Shown here: positions 1 to 7,213 of the stretch, piece after piece | Position numbering within the stretch: position 1 is the first letter of the stretch | Layout of the letters: the number at the start of each line of letters is the position of its first letter | DNA from: Clostridiales bacterium | GTDB taxonomy: Bacteria > Bacillota_A > Clostridia > Oscillospirales > Oscillospiraceae | Direction: 5' to 3' | NCBI GenBank assembly: GCA_014799485.1 | Contig: JAAVHY010000036.1 | Span: 1-64,000 of the forward strand | DNA length: 64,000 nt | Made by a program: the position numbers and the translations under genes | Notes under the pieces: model-generated | What the model saw: the letters and a program-made list of their open reading frames with translations, nothing else | What the model was told of the DNA's origin: nothing | The model's database searches: none

Positions 1-2
1 AG

Positions 3-452
3 CTGTTCGGCGAGTCCGAGGGCAAGGACGGCAAGGGCATCTTCCCCGCCTCCGCCCAGTTCACCACCGACCTGCACTCTCTGGGCCAGTATATCCAGGA
101 CGGTGAGCGTCACCTGTTCGAGACCGTCATCTATGTGGACGACACCGGCTGTGACATCGCCATCCCCTACAGCGACGACAGCGGCGACAACCTGAACTAC
201 CTGGCGGGCAAGCCCCTGAGCTTCGTCCGCGAGATGGCGTTCCAGGGCACCCTGGCCGCCCATCAGGACGGCGGCGCGCCCTCCATGGTGCTGCGCATGG
301 ACAAGATGGATGTTCACGCCCTGGGCGAGCTGTTCTACTTCTTCGAGCTGTCCTGCGGCATCAGCGGCCACGTGCTCCAGGTCAACCCCTTCAACCAGCC
401 CGGCGTGGAGGCGTACAAGAAGAATATGTTTGCCCTGCTGGGCAAGCCCTAA
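3..452 (+). CDS. pgi: Glucose-6-phosphate isomerase, C-terminal part (5' truncated by window)
   Basis: Interconverts glucose-6-phosphate and fructose-6-phosphate in the cytoplasm (glycolysis/gluconeogenesis). The reading frame is open from base 3, so the gene enters from the left edge and only about 149 residues are seen. The segments [19 protein letters not shown] and [10 protein letters not shown], then the helix-rich end with [14 protein letters not shown], are typical of the C-terminal third of bacterial Pgi, including the conserved Gln-Pro-Gly-Val-Glu-x-x-Lys stretch that carries the catalytic lysine. Stops with TAA and is followed 18 bases later by a strong terminator, so it is the last gene of its transcript. 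The first ATG at 135 is internal and not a start. Confidence 0.93.
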   Translation: MFGESEGKDGKGIFPASAQFTTDLHSLGQYIQDGERHLFETVIYVDDTGCDIAIPYSDDSGDNLNYLAGKPLSFVREMAFQGTLAAHQDGGAPSMVLRMDKMDVHALGELFYFFELSCGISGHVLQVNPFNQPGVEAYKKNMFALLGKP

Positions 453-470
453 AAGCTAAATCTTGAAAAA

Positions 471-503
471 GAGTTCCCCCGGCTGAGCCGGGGGAACTCT
501 TTT
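471..503 (+). terminator. Intrinsic terminator after pgi
   Basis: Stem of GAGTTCCCCCGGCT with its complement, followed by TTTT. It lies 18 bases after the pgi stop and before the minus-strand small gene ending at 508, so it may serve both strands. Confidence 0.85.
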
Positions 504-507
504 GGCC

Positions 508-678
508 TTAACCACTATTGTCTTCTTTTTGCCTGATTGGAACAATTTTTCCTCCGTCTTCGTCCTTCTGCGAGGAAATATAAAGCTCTTCACATTCTCG
601 CTGTACTGCAATCAGCCTTTGGGCCGCATCTTCCGATACACGAAACATTTTTAAATATAGTTCTTTATAATCTACCAT
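508..678 (-). CDS. Small conserved-looking hypothetical protein (56 aa)
   Basis: Unknown function. I take ATG at 678 (MVDYKELYLKMF...) because GGTGA lies about 5 bases upstream. The longer frame to 723 would run through the operator-like repeats. The protein is a short amphipathic helical unit (DYKELYLKMFRVSEDAAQRL, then IAVQRECEELYI) with a charged polar tail and no membrane segment. Similar short acidic helical proteins are common in clostridial genomes beside XRE regulators. Here it is divergent from one, with 87 bases between the starts, so the regulator may control it. Real-gene status rests on the RBS and context. Confidence 0.6.
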   Translation of the reverse strand: MVDYKELYLKMFRVSEDAAQRLIAVQRECEELYISSQKDEDGGKIVPIRQKEDNSG

Positions 679-699
679 TTTTATCACCAGTTTCATTTT

Positions 700-740
700 A
701 GGACTATTTGTCCAATATGTCAATAGGCCAATTTGTCCTG
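700..740. promoter_or_regulatory. Direct-repeat operator candidate between divergent small genes
   Basis: ATTTGTCC occurs at 706-713 and again at 731-738, 25 bases apart. The first copy forms the half-palindrome GGACTATTTGTCC (701-713). The pair sits exactly between the divergent starts at 678 and 766, where an autoregulating XRE repressor would bind. No clear -10/-35 pair could be fixed. Confidence 0.4.
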
Positions 741-765
741 CGCTATCATGATATCGGTGATGAAA

Positions 766-981
766 ATGACATTACGGATTCGTGATCTGCGGGAGGATTC
801 CGACCTCACACAAAAAGCGGTGGCACAATATCTGATGTGTGACCAATCACTGTACTCCAAGTATGAGCGGGGGGAGCGTGCCCTTCCTTTGGACGCGGCG
901 GTCAAGCTTGCGCTCTTTTACAAAACCAGCGTGGATTATCTGGTGGGGCTTACAGATATCAAGGCTCCTTATCAAAGGTAA
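766..981 (+). CDS. XRE-family helix-turn-helix regulator (71 aa)
   Basis: DNA-binding protein consisting almost only of one Cro/C1-type HTH. After MTLRIRDLREDSDLTQKAVAQ comes the recognition-helix region SLYSKYERGERALP and the closing helix AVKLALFYKTSVDYLVG. ATG 766 is chosen because GGTGA lies 6 bases upstream; a TTG at 733 and ATG at 748 or 760 are alternatives. It is probably an autoregulator of the divergent 56-aa gene. Its 3' end overlaps the 3' end of the convergent cotH-like gene by 23 bases, a tail-to-tail arrangement without room for a terminator. Confidence 0.85.
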   Translation: MTLRIRDLREDSDLTQKAVAQYLMCDQSLYSKYERGERALPLDAAVKLALFYKTSVDYLVGLTDIKAPYQR

Positions 982-2734
982 ACCTGCCCCGCCCTCCCCT
1001 GCCGTTGTCCATGGAGCCCATGTCGGACAGGGTAAGGGAGGAGGCGTCCACCAGCGCCGCCGGGTCGCCGAGCTGCCCCTGGCTGGTGGAGGGGACCGTC
1101 CCTGCCAGCTGGCCGGCCACGCTGTCCGCCCGGAGCGCGCAGAAGGTTTCCAGCGCCGCCACCCCCGTTTCAAACTCTTCATAGGTGCAGAATTTTGTGG
1201 GGTCCCGCTCCACATAAGGCGCAATGAGGGCGGCGGTCTCAGCGATGATGGCGGCAGGGTCCGCCGTCTCCAAAAACTCCGCGAAGAGCGAATGATACCG
1301 CTCCAGATACGCCCCGTCGTTCACGATCCAGTCGAACATGGGCCGGTCGCCGTCCCCGGAAGCGGACAGGGGCGTGTCGATGGGGTCGTTCACCGCGCTG
1401 GAGGCATCCCCCCCGCCCTGGAAGCCGCCGAAGGCCAGGTTGTAGTCCCAGGGGAGCATAGACAGCTTCCCGTCTTCCTCGTAGAGGTAGTAGTTATGCA
1501 CCATAGAGCCGGTGTAGCTGTCGCCGTTGACCACAAAGTTGTGTACCACGAAGTAGCGCAGCACCTGGTCCACGTCTACCGCCTGGTCCGCGTTTTCCCC
1601 GCCGAGGGTCTTCAGCGCCTGGATCAGCCGCGCCTGGTCGGCGGCGGTCACGTCCGTCTTTGCGTTGTCAAAGATGTTGGCGTAGCTGGCCGGGTCGTCA
1701 TCCGAATATTGCAGCTTGACGTCGGCGGAGCCCATGCCCCCCGGCGCCCCGCCGCCGGGGCCCTGCCCGCCGTTCCCCCGGTCGGGGGCGTTTGGCATAC
1801 CGCCGCCGCCCTGCTCCGAAAACCGATTGCCCTCTGGCGCGTTCGGCACACCGCCATTCCCCTGTCCTGGGAATTGGCCGCCTTCCGGGGCGTCTGGCAC
1901 ACCGCCGCCGCCCTGTTCCGGGAATCGGCCGTCCGCCGGGGCATCAGGCATATTGCCGTCTTGAGGATGCTGTGGGTCAAAGCCTCCGCCCTGGCCGCCG
2001 GGGAACTGCTGGCTGGGGAAGCCCCCTTCCGGCCTGCCGGCCTCCCCGTCTTCCTGCCGCTGGCCCATGAAGCCCTCCATGTCGAAGCCCCTGCCGTTGC
2101 CGGGGCCCCCGCCCATGCTGGTGCTGTCCGGCTTGTAGAGGCCGCCGGCGTCCCTGCCGTAGTTGCGCTGGAGGAAGCTGTCCTCCACCCCCTCCACCGC
2201 CAGGTACAGCCCCCAGTCCTCCCCGTTGACGGTGACCCAGGCGTAGGAGCACAGCGGGGCGCTCACCCCGAACCCCGCCATCATCTGATAGGTGAGGTAG
2301 TCTTTCATATAGGTGTTGTCCTGGATGATATTGTTCAGGCACAGCTTATCCAGGCCGTAATAGGTGTTCGCCGCCTTGTAGTGGTCGAATTCCACCTTAA
2401 AACTGTACCGGTCGCTGTCCATGGCGGCCACGGAAGACAGCGAGGTATTGCCCTTGGCCCGGATGCCCACGTTCTGATACGCCTCCCCGTCCACCACCAC
2501 GGCGCAGGGGGCGTATTCCTCGTTCTCGCAGGTCTCGATGAAGCTGTCCCAGCCGTCCATCACGATGTCGATGGTGTGGACGCGGGCCGTGTCGAACAGC
2601 CGGGTCTCGTACCCCATCGCCCTGGAGGCGGGCTGCACGCCCCACGCCTCGCCGCAGCAGAACAGGACGGCCAGCAGCAGGGACAGGGCGGCCGCGGCGG
2701 CGCAGATCCGGTCGATATGCTTGTGGGTGGACAT
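959..2734 (-). CDS. CotH kinase family protein, secreted, with Gly/Pro/Gln repeat insert
   Basis: CotH-like atypical protein kinase, 591 aa. In spore coats this fold phosphorylates serines of partner proteins. An N-terminal hydrophobic segment (residues 10-32) looks like a signal peptide or anchor. The CotH core is seen as IRAKGNTSLS (91-100), FKVEFDHY, LDKLCLNNIIQDNTYMKDYLTYQM (128-151) and the metal-site-like PWDYN (429-433). Between residues 202 and 335 lies a Gly/Pro/Gln/Asn-rich insert with a 17-residue tandem repeat. Start ATG has AAGGAGG at correct spacing. Last gene of a VTC-DUF4956-CotH operon, a recurring cluster whose joint function is not established. It suggests extracytoplasmic phosphate or polyphosphate chemistry rather than sporulation alone. 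Confidence 0.88.
   Translation of the reverse strand: MSTHKHIDRICAAAAALSLLLAVLFCCGEAWGVQPASRAMGYETRLFDTARVHTIDIVMDGWDSFIETCENEEYAPCAVVVDGEAYQNVGIRAKGNTSLSSVAAMDSDRYSFKVEFDHYKAANTYYGLDKLCLNNIIQDNTYMKDYLTYQMMAGFGVSAPLCSYAWVTVNGEDWGLYLAVEGVEDSFLQRNYGRDAGGLYKPDSTSMGGGPGNGRGFDMEGFMGQRQEDGEAGRPEGGFPSQQFPGGQGGGFDPQHPQDGNMPDAPADGRFPEQGGGGVPDAPEGGQFPGQGNGGVPNAPEGNRFSEQGGGGMPNAPDRGNGGQGPGGGAPGGMGSADVKLQYSDDDPASYANIFDNAKTDVTAADQARLIQALKTLGGENADQAVDVDQVLRYFVVHNFVVNGDSYTGSMVHNYYLYEEDGKLSMLPWDYNLAFGGFQGGGDASSAVNDPIDTPLSASGDGDRPMFDWIVNDGAYLERYHSLFAEFLETADPAAIIAETAALIAPYVERDPTKFCTYEEFETGVAALETFCALRADSVAGQLAGTVPSTSQGQLGDPAALVDASSLTLSDMGSMDNGRGGRGRFTFDKEP
1799..1951 (-). repeat. 51-bp (17-aa) tandem repeat inside the CotH gene
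   Basis: Three consecutive 17-residue units with pattern (M/V)P(D/N)AP-x-x-G-x-F-x-x-QGxGG cover residues 262-312, with a partial fourth after that. The repeat interrupts the CotH domain in a low-complexity linker and is likely to vary in copy number between strains. Confidence 0.8.
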
Positions 2735-2744
2735 AGCCGCCTCC

Positions 2745-3416
2745 TTATCCCATGTAGTCCCCGTTGTAGCTCACCAGCACGGCGCTGTCCACCCCGGGCA
2801 GCTCCGCCAGTGCGTTGACGAAATCCGTGTCGTCGTCCTTCAGCCGCACCTCCAGGTTCAGCTCCACCCTGCCCTTCTGGGCGGTCTTGCTCTTGACCAC
2901 GCAGCGCCGGGTGTTCTGCTCTAAGTACGCCCGGGCCCGGCCCTCGCTGTCGTGCCCGTCGCACTGGAGCACCACGATGTAGGGGTTGGCGTGGGACTTC
3001 CGGTTGACGAACACCAGCAGCACCAGGCCGATGACCAGGCTGCCGAACACCGCCAGCGGGATCATCCCCGCCGCCAGCACGATGCCCACGGCGATGGCCC
3101 AGAACAGGAAGGCCAGGTCCAGCGGTTCCTTGACGGCGGTGCGGAAGCGGACGATGGACAGCGCGCCCACCATGCCCAGGGACAGCACCACATTGCTGGT
3201 CACGGCCAGGATCACCAGAGTGGTGATCATGGTGAGGGCCACCAGGGTGACGCCGAAGCTGGACGAATACATCACGCCGGAGAAGGTCTTTTGGTACACC
3301 AGGAAGATGAACAGGCCGATGCCAAAGGCCAGCGCCAGGGCGATGACCATGTCCAAAACGCTGACGCTGGTGACGTTCTCCAGAAAGCTGGACTTGAATA
3401 TGTCTTGAAATGTCAT
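2745..3416 (-). CDS. DUF4956 integral membrane protein
   Basis: Membrane protein of 223 aa, function unknown. Four hydrophobic segments occupy about residues 20-145 (DMVIALALAFGIGLFIFLVY, then VTLVALTMITTLVILAVTS, then a segment containing the family hallmark GMVGALSIVRFRTAVKEP, then AVFGSLVIGLVLLVFV). They are followed by a roughly 75-residue cytoplasmic alpha/beta domain. The GALSIVRFRT motif is what identifies the DUF4956 family. AGGAGG precedes the ATG. It lies 10 bases upstream of cotH and 21 bases downstream of the VTC gene, so the three are almost certainly one transcript. It probably forms the membrane partner of the VTC-domain protein. Confidence 0.88.
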   Translation of the reverse strand: MTFQDIFKSSFLENVTSVSVLDMVIALALAFGIGLFIFLVYQKTFSGVMYSSSFGVTLVALTMITTLVILAVTSNVVLSLGMVGALSIVRFRTAVKEPLDLAFLFWAIAVGIVLAAGMIPLAVFGSLVIGLVLLVFVNRKSHANPYIVVLQCDGHDSEGRARAYLEQNTRRCVVKSKTAQKGRVELNLEVRLKDDDTDFVNALAELPGVDSAVLVSYNGDYMG

Positions 3417-3437
3417 ATGTTTCCCTCCTAAATTTGG

Positions 3438-4118
3438 TCAGTCATACATCCGGCAGGCGGCGTATTTGGAGAACGCGCAGGCGTGCCGCCCCTCCAGCCC
3501 CACCGCGCCCCGGATGGCGTCCGGCAGGAAGGCGTCCCACTTCACCTCCAGGATGGCGGGGGCGCCGGGGACCGGGACGGTAGGGCAGCCCGGGTCCAAA
3601 AAATCCGTGCAGGACAGCCCCGTACGGATGTCCCGGTCGATGGTCACCCGGACATTTCCCGGGGCATAGACGAAGGCCTCCCGGGTGTAGTCCACGATGG
3701 TCCGGGGCCGCAGTCCCCGGCATTTCATCTTGTGGTACAGCTCCTGGAGCAGCGGCCGCCCGCTGCCGGCCATCCAGTCCCACCGCCCGTCCACGATGGA
3801 CTGGGCCTCCTCCGCCGTGAGGGGGATGGAGTCTTTGGCGCACAGCCCGCTCAGCTTGCTTTTTTTCTCCAGGCGCAGGAACGCGGCGTCGCCGTTATAA
3901 TAGCGGATGCGGAACTTCTCCCGCCGGTCCACCCCATCCACCTTCTCCCGCAGGGCGCTGTCCACCCAGTCGTCGAAGTACAGGCTGCGAATCAGGTAGC
4001 GCCCGCCGGGGGCGTGCTCATCCGGGCTGGCCACCGCCCGCAGCCGTGCCCGGAGGGCAAGGCAGTCGGCGGCGTTGATCTCATGCTTCCACTCGTGCCG
4101 GAATCGCGCCAATGGCAC
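3438..4118 (-). CDS. VTC-domain polyphosphate polymerase-like protein
   Basis: Soluble VTC (vacuolar transporter chaperone) fold, about 226 aa, related to the catalytic tunnel domain that makes polyphosphate from ATP. Seen are FRHEWKHEIN near the start, then YLIRSLYFDDWVDSALREKVDG, KFRIRYYN, LRLEKKSK, the conserved Arg/Lys strand pairs, TIVDYTREAF, VRVTIDRDI and LEVKWDAFLP at the end. These basic tunnel residues are intact. The frame is open upstream to 4358, but that extension is made of hairpin DNA. I therefore take a GTG (4118) or TTG (4112) start just after AAAGGA. First gene of the operon with DUF4956 and CotH. Confidence 0.85.
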   Translation of the reverse strand: MPLARFRHEWKHEINAADCLALRARLRAVASPDEHAPGGRYLIRSLYFDDWVDSALREKVDGVDRREKFRIRYYNGDAAFLRLEKKSKLSGLCAKDSIPLTAEEAQSIVDGRWDWMAGSGRPLLQELYHKMKCRGLRPRTIVDYTREAFVYAPGNVRVTIDRDIRTGLSCTDFLDPGCPTVPVPGAPAILEVKWDAFLPDAIRGAVGLEGRHACAFSKYAACRMYD

Positions 4119-4159
4119 CACGTCCTTTCTTGTCACGGGCCGGATTTTATAATCAAAGC

Positions 4160-4332
4160 ATTTCAAAAGAGTCAAAATGATTCTTTTGAAATCTGCGGCG
4201 AAATTCGCCGCAGAAGGCCGCAAATGCGGCCTTGCTTTAGATTTCATAGGCAACACCCGTGTGCTTTGCACACCAGTGGGCCGTTGGCCCACTGGGTGAA
4301 AAAACGCAAATTGCGTTTTTTCAAGCGTGTTG
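4160..4332 (-). other. Chain of perfect hairpins in the leader of the VTC operon
   Basis: Directly visible palindromes, left to right: 4160-4192 (stem ATTTCAAAAGA), 4193-4213 (stem CTGCGGCGA), 4214-4233 (stem AAGGCCGCA), 4259-4273 (GTGTGC/GCACAC), 4274-4294 (CAGTGGGCC/GGCCCACTG) and 4299-4321 (stem AAAAAACGCAA). CACCC at 4254-4258 pairs with GGGTG at 4294-4298, closing a three-way junction around two of them. CAACAC (4251-4256) can also pair with GTGTTG (4327-4332). The block is AT-rich against its surroundings. It lies between a TATAGT extended -10 and the VTC start, so it would be transcribed as a roughly 200-base structured leader. It may instead be an interspersed palindromic element. Confidence 0.8.
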
Positions 4333-4341
4333 ACTATACCA
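4333..4341 (-). promoter_or_regulatory. Extended -10 promoter candidate for the VTC-DUF4956-cotH operon
   Basis: On the minus strand TGGTATAGT matches an extended -10 (TGnTATAAT), without a good -35. Transcription from here would include the whole hairpin chain before the VTC gene. Confidence 0.45.
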
Positions 4342-4440
4342 CGGGAGGCCCACGGCATTCATGAAAATTTTTCGGCGATCTTGTAAAGTTTTTAAGAACA
4401 AACCGCTCAGATTTGGTCTCGACCCGTCAAAAAAGTCATA

Positions 4441-4475
4441 AAAACCGCCGGCGGGAAACCCCCGCCGGTGGTTTT
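4441..4475. terminator. Strong stem-loop, terminator-like, between divergent units
   Basis: AAAACCGCCGGCGGG pairs with CCCGCCGGTGGTTTT (one G-U). T-runs occur on both sides, so it could stop transcription either way. There is no gene directly upstream on either strand. It may insulate the divergent promoters or end an unannotated short RNA. The rest of 4342-4514 shows nothing recognisable. Confidence 0.5.
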
Positions 4476-4514
4476 GTTTGCCGCGCGGGGCGTCAACAAT
4501 TTGTATATCCGTCA

Positions 4515-4543
4515 TTGTAAAATCGGTGGATGTATGGTAGAAT
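4515..4543 (+). promoter_or_regulatory. Promoter of the hybrid kinase gene
   Basis: TTGTAA, 17-base spacer, TAGAAT. The predicted start point is about 55 bases before ATG 4605, which excludes the earlier in-frame start at 4530. Confidence 0.7.
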
Positions 4544-4604
4544 ATACAACATATGGGATCCTGGCAGCGGCCAGTTTAGTTTTTCCGTCTGGGAGATATG
4601 CGTC

Positions 4605-7178
4605 ATGGAAAAAAGGACAACACGTTTTCTCAATATAAGCCTTATTCTGGCCTCGCTTTTTTGTATCGCCATATTTGTCTGCCAGACAGTCTGTATCAAT
4701 CTGATGGGGGCAGACGCCATCCGCGAGCTGGGCGTCTTCTATATGTCAGGGACCACCGAACAGGTCTCCTCCCATTTTGAGACGATCATTGAGCTCCGTC
4801 TGTCCCAGGTAGAGGCCATCGTACACGCGGTCCCTCCCAGCCGCGCGGAGCGGAACCCATCCATGCAGATCGAGTTGACATACAATGCCCGCTCCGCGGG
4901 GTTTGAATATCTGGCGTTTTATACGGATGACGGAAGATCCCATATGATCTACGGCTCCCAGATCACGCCGGATGTGCCGGAGGCTATGCGCCAATCGGTC
5001 CAAGGCGGCAAAAACAACGTCTGCGCGGGAACGGACGCGGCCGGAACACCCGTTGTGCTGATCGGCGTCCCGGCCAATTACCTGATGGACGACGGAACTA
5101 CAAGCGTCGCGCTGGTGGCGGGACTGCCCACCAGCTACCTCAGCGATACGCTGGAAAGGGACATTCAAAGCAGCATCATAGAATACTCGATCATCCGCAA
5201 CGACGGCAGCTACGTCCTACATAACAGCACCGTCGAGGAAAAGAATTATTTCGACCGGATCGACCGCCTCTATGAAACCTATGGCGGGAAAGATCCGGCC
5301 CAGTACGCGGCAGAGCTCCGCGGCGCGCTGGACGCCGATATCGATTATACCAGCGAGGCCATGATCTCCGGCGAGCGCTGGAACATCTACTGCACCACCC
5401 TCCCGAATTCCGACTGGCACCTGCTTTTGAAAATCTCCCACAACACGCTGGATGAAACAGTCCACCTGCTCCAGAGAAGATGGTCCGCTGTTTCCGTCGG
5501 CGGCTGCGCCCTGATCGTCGGCGCGCTGCTTTTTGTCTTTGTCGGCTACTACCGTCTGACCAAAATGCAGATGAAGGCATTGGATGAAGCCAGGAAAACC
5601 GCCGAACAGGCCCAGCGGTCGGCGGAACGCTCCAACAGGGCGAAAAATGAGTTCCTCTCCAACATGAGCCATGATATCCGCACGCCTATGAACGGCATTA
5701 TGGGGATGACGTCCATCGCCATCGGCAGTATGGACGATCCGTCCCGGGTGCGCGCCTGCCTGAAAAAGATACATGTATCCAGCCGCCATCTGCTGGGGCT
5801 GATCACCGATATGCTGGATATGTCCAAAATCGAAAGCGGAAAGCTGTCGCTGAATATAGAACCGCTCTCCCTGCGGGAGATCATGCAGAATATCACGACC
5901 ATTATCCAGCCGCAGGTCCAGGAGAAAAACCAGCAGTTCAACATTTATGTCCATGAGATCTACCACGAAAACGTATGCTCGGACAGGGTGCGGCTGAGCC
6001 AGATCCTTTTGAACATTTTGGGCAATGCCGTGAAGTTCACCCCGGAGGGCGGCACCATTGAGGCCGAATTATATGAGGAGCCGTCCCCCAGGGGAAGCGA
6101 TTATATCCGTTCCCACCTGCACATCAAAGACAACGGCATCGGTATGTCCAAGGAATTCCAGAGCAGGATATTCGAGGCCTTTGCGAGAGAAGACAATACC
6201 CGCGTGGACAAAGAGGCCGGGGCCGGAATGGGCATGGCCATCACGAAGCGCATCGTGGACGCAATGGGCGGCGCCATTTCCGTGGAAAGCGAGCAGGGGA
6301 AAGGCAGCCATTTCCATGTCACCGCGGATATGGAAATAACCGCGCAGGGGAAAACACTGCATCTGGCCCACCGAAACGTCCTGGTCGTGGATGACGACGG
6401 GCTTGCGGGCAGTCTGGCCTGCGCGGCGCTGGAATCCATCGGGCTGCACGGCGAAACCGCGGCGGATATCGGGCAGGCGTCCCGGATGATCGAAGAGCGC
6501 CGCGGCCAGGGGTCGCCCTACCACATCCTCCTGCTGGATTGGGACGTACAGGGGCAGGACGGGATACAGGCCGCCAAGGAGCTGTCCGGCCGGTTCGGCC
6601 CCGAACTGCCGATCATCCTGCTCACCGACGGTGAATGGGATGAGCTGGAGGCACGGGCCGAAGAGGTCGGCGTCAGCGGCTTCATTTCAAAGCCCCTGTT
6701 CCGCTCCAGCCTTTACTATGGGCTGCGCCCCTTCATAGAGGCCGCGTCGCCGCAGCAGGAGCCGGCGGAGCAGAAGGAGGAGGCTTCCGTTGACCTGGCG
6801 GGCACGCGCATCCTGGTGGCGGAGGATAATGAGCTGAACTGGGAAATCACCAGCGAAATGCTGTGTGAATTTGGGCTGGAATTGGAGTGGGCGGAAAACG
6901 GTCAGATCTGCGTGGAAAAGTTTGAAGCGTCCGCCCCGGGCTGGTATGACGCCATCCTGATGGATCTTCGGATGCCCGTCATGACGGGCTTCGAGGCCGC
7001 GGGCGCCATCCGGACGCTGGACCGGGAGGACGCGCGCTCCGTCCCCATCATCGCCGTGAGCGCGGACGCGTTTCAGGAGGATATCCAAAAGTGCCTTGAC
7101 TGCGGCATGAACGCCCATACGCCAAAGCCTCTGGATCCCGAAGAGGTCCTCTCTCTGCTGAGCCAACATCTCCATTAG
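4605..7178 (+). CDS. Hybrid sensor histidine kinase with two receiver domains
   Basis: Membrane signal transducer of 857 aa. TM1 at residues 8-32, an extracytoplasmic Cache-like sensor region (about 33-295), TM2 near 297-318, then HisKA with phosphorylatable His356 in NMSHDIRTPMNG, an HATPase domain with N-box near 467-480 and a G-box containing KEAGAGMGMAITKRIVD. Two receiver domains follow: about 588-715 (Asp645 in LLLDWD) and 733-855 (Asp787 in ILMDLRMP), each with its KP motif. There is no output domain, so it must signal to another protein or act by phosphorelay. ATG 4605 has GGGAG 9 bases upstream. The next gene, 35 bases on, is a solute-binding lipoprotein with no transporter, which suggests that lipoprotein presents a ligand to this sensor. 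Confidence 0.93.
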   Translation: MEKRTTRFLNISLILASLFCIAIFVCQTVCINLMGADAIRELGVFYMSGTTEQVSSHFETIIELRLSQVEAIVHAVPPSRAERNPSMQIELTYNARSAGFEYLAFYTDDGRSHMIYGSQITPDVPEAMRQSVQGGKNNVCAGTDAAGTPVVLIGVPANYLMDDGTTSVALVAGLPTSYLSDTLERDIQSSIIEYSIIRNDGSYVLHNSTVEEKNYFDRIDRLYETYGGKDPAQYAAELRGALDADIDYTSEAMISGERWNIYCTTLPNSDWHLLLKISHNTLDETVHLLQRRWSAVSVGGCALIVGALLFVFVGYYRLTKMQMKALDEARKTAEQAQRSAERSNRAKNEFLSNMSHDIRTPMNGIMGMTSIAIGSMDDPSRVRACLKKIHVSSRHLLGLITDMLDMSKIESGKLSLNIEPLSLREIMQNITTIIQPQVQEKNQQFNIYVHEIYHENVCSDRVRLSQILLNILGNAVKFTPEGGTIEAELYEEPSPRGSDYIRSHLHIKDNGIGMSKEFQSRIFEAFAREDNTRVDKEAGAGMGMAITKRIVDAMGGAISVESEQGKGSHFHVTADMEITAQGKTLHLAHRNVLVVDDDGLAGSLACAALESIGLHGETAADIGQASRMIEERRGQGSPYHILLLDWDVQGQDGIQAAKELSGRFGPELPIILLTDGEWDELEARAEEVGVSGFISKPLFRSSLYYGLRPFIEAASPQQEPAEQKEEASVDLAGTRILVAEDNELNWEITSEMLCEFGLELEWAENGQICVEKFEASAPGWYDAILMDLRMPVMTGFEAAGAIRTLDREDARSVPIIAVSADAFQEDIQKCLDCGMNAHTPKPLDPEEVLSLLSQHLH

Positions 7179-7213
7179 AATGATCAGCCAACGCAGGAAA
7201 GGAGATTTTTGAT

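Noticed and set aside
839..2818. 659-aa open frame on the plus strand
   Set aside because: It is the antisense shadow of the cotH-like gene, with no RBS and a composition of Pro, His, Ala and Arg that mirrors high-GC codons.
4119..4358. 80-residue N-terminal extension of the VTC protein
   Set aside because: The frame stays open only because the hairpin DNA lacks stops. The VTC fold starts after AAAGGA near 4122, and the extension has no resemblance to the family.
4530..4604. Upstream in-frame start of the hybrid kinase
   Set aside because: It lies within the promoter -10 region and has no RBS. ATG 4605 fits both.
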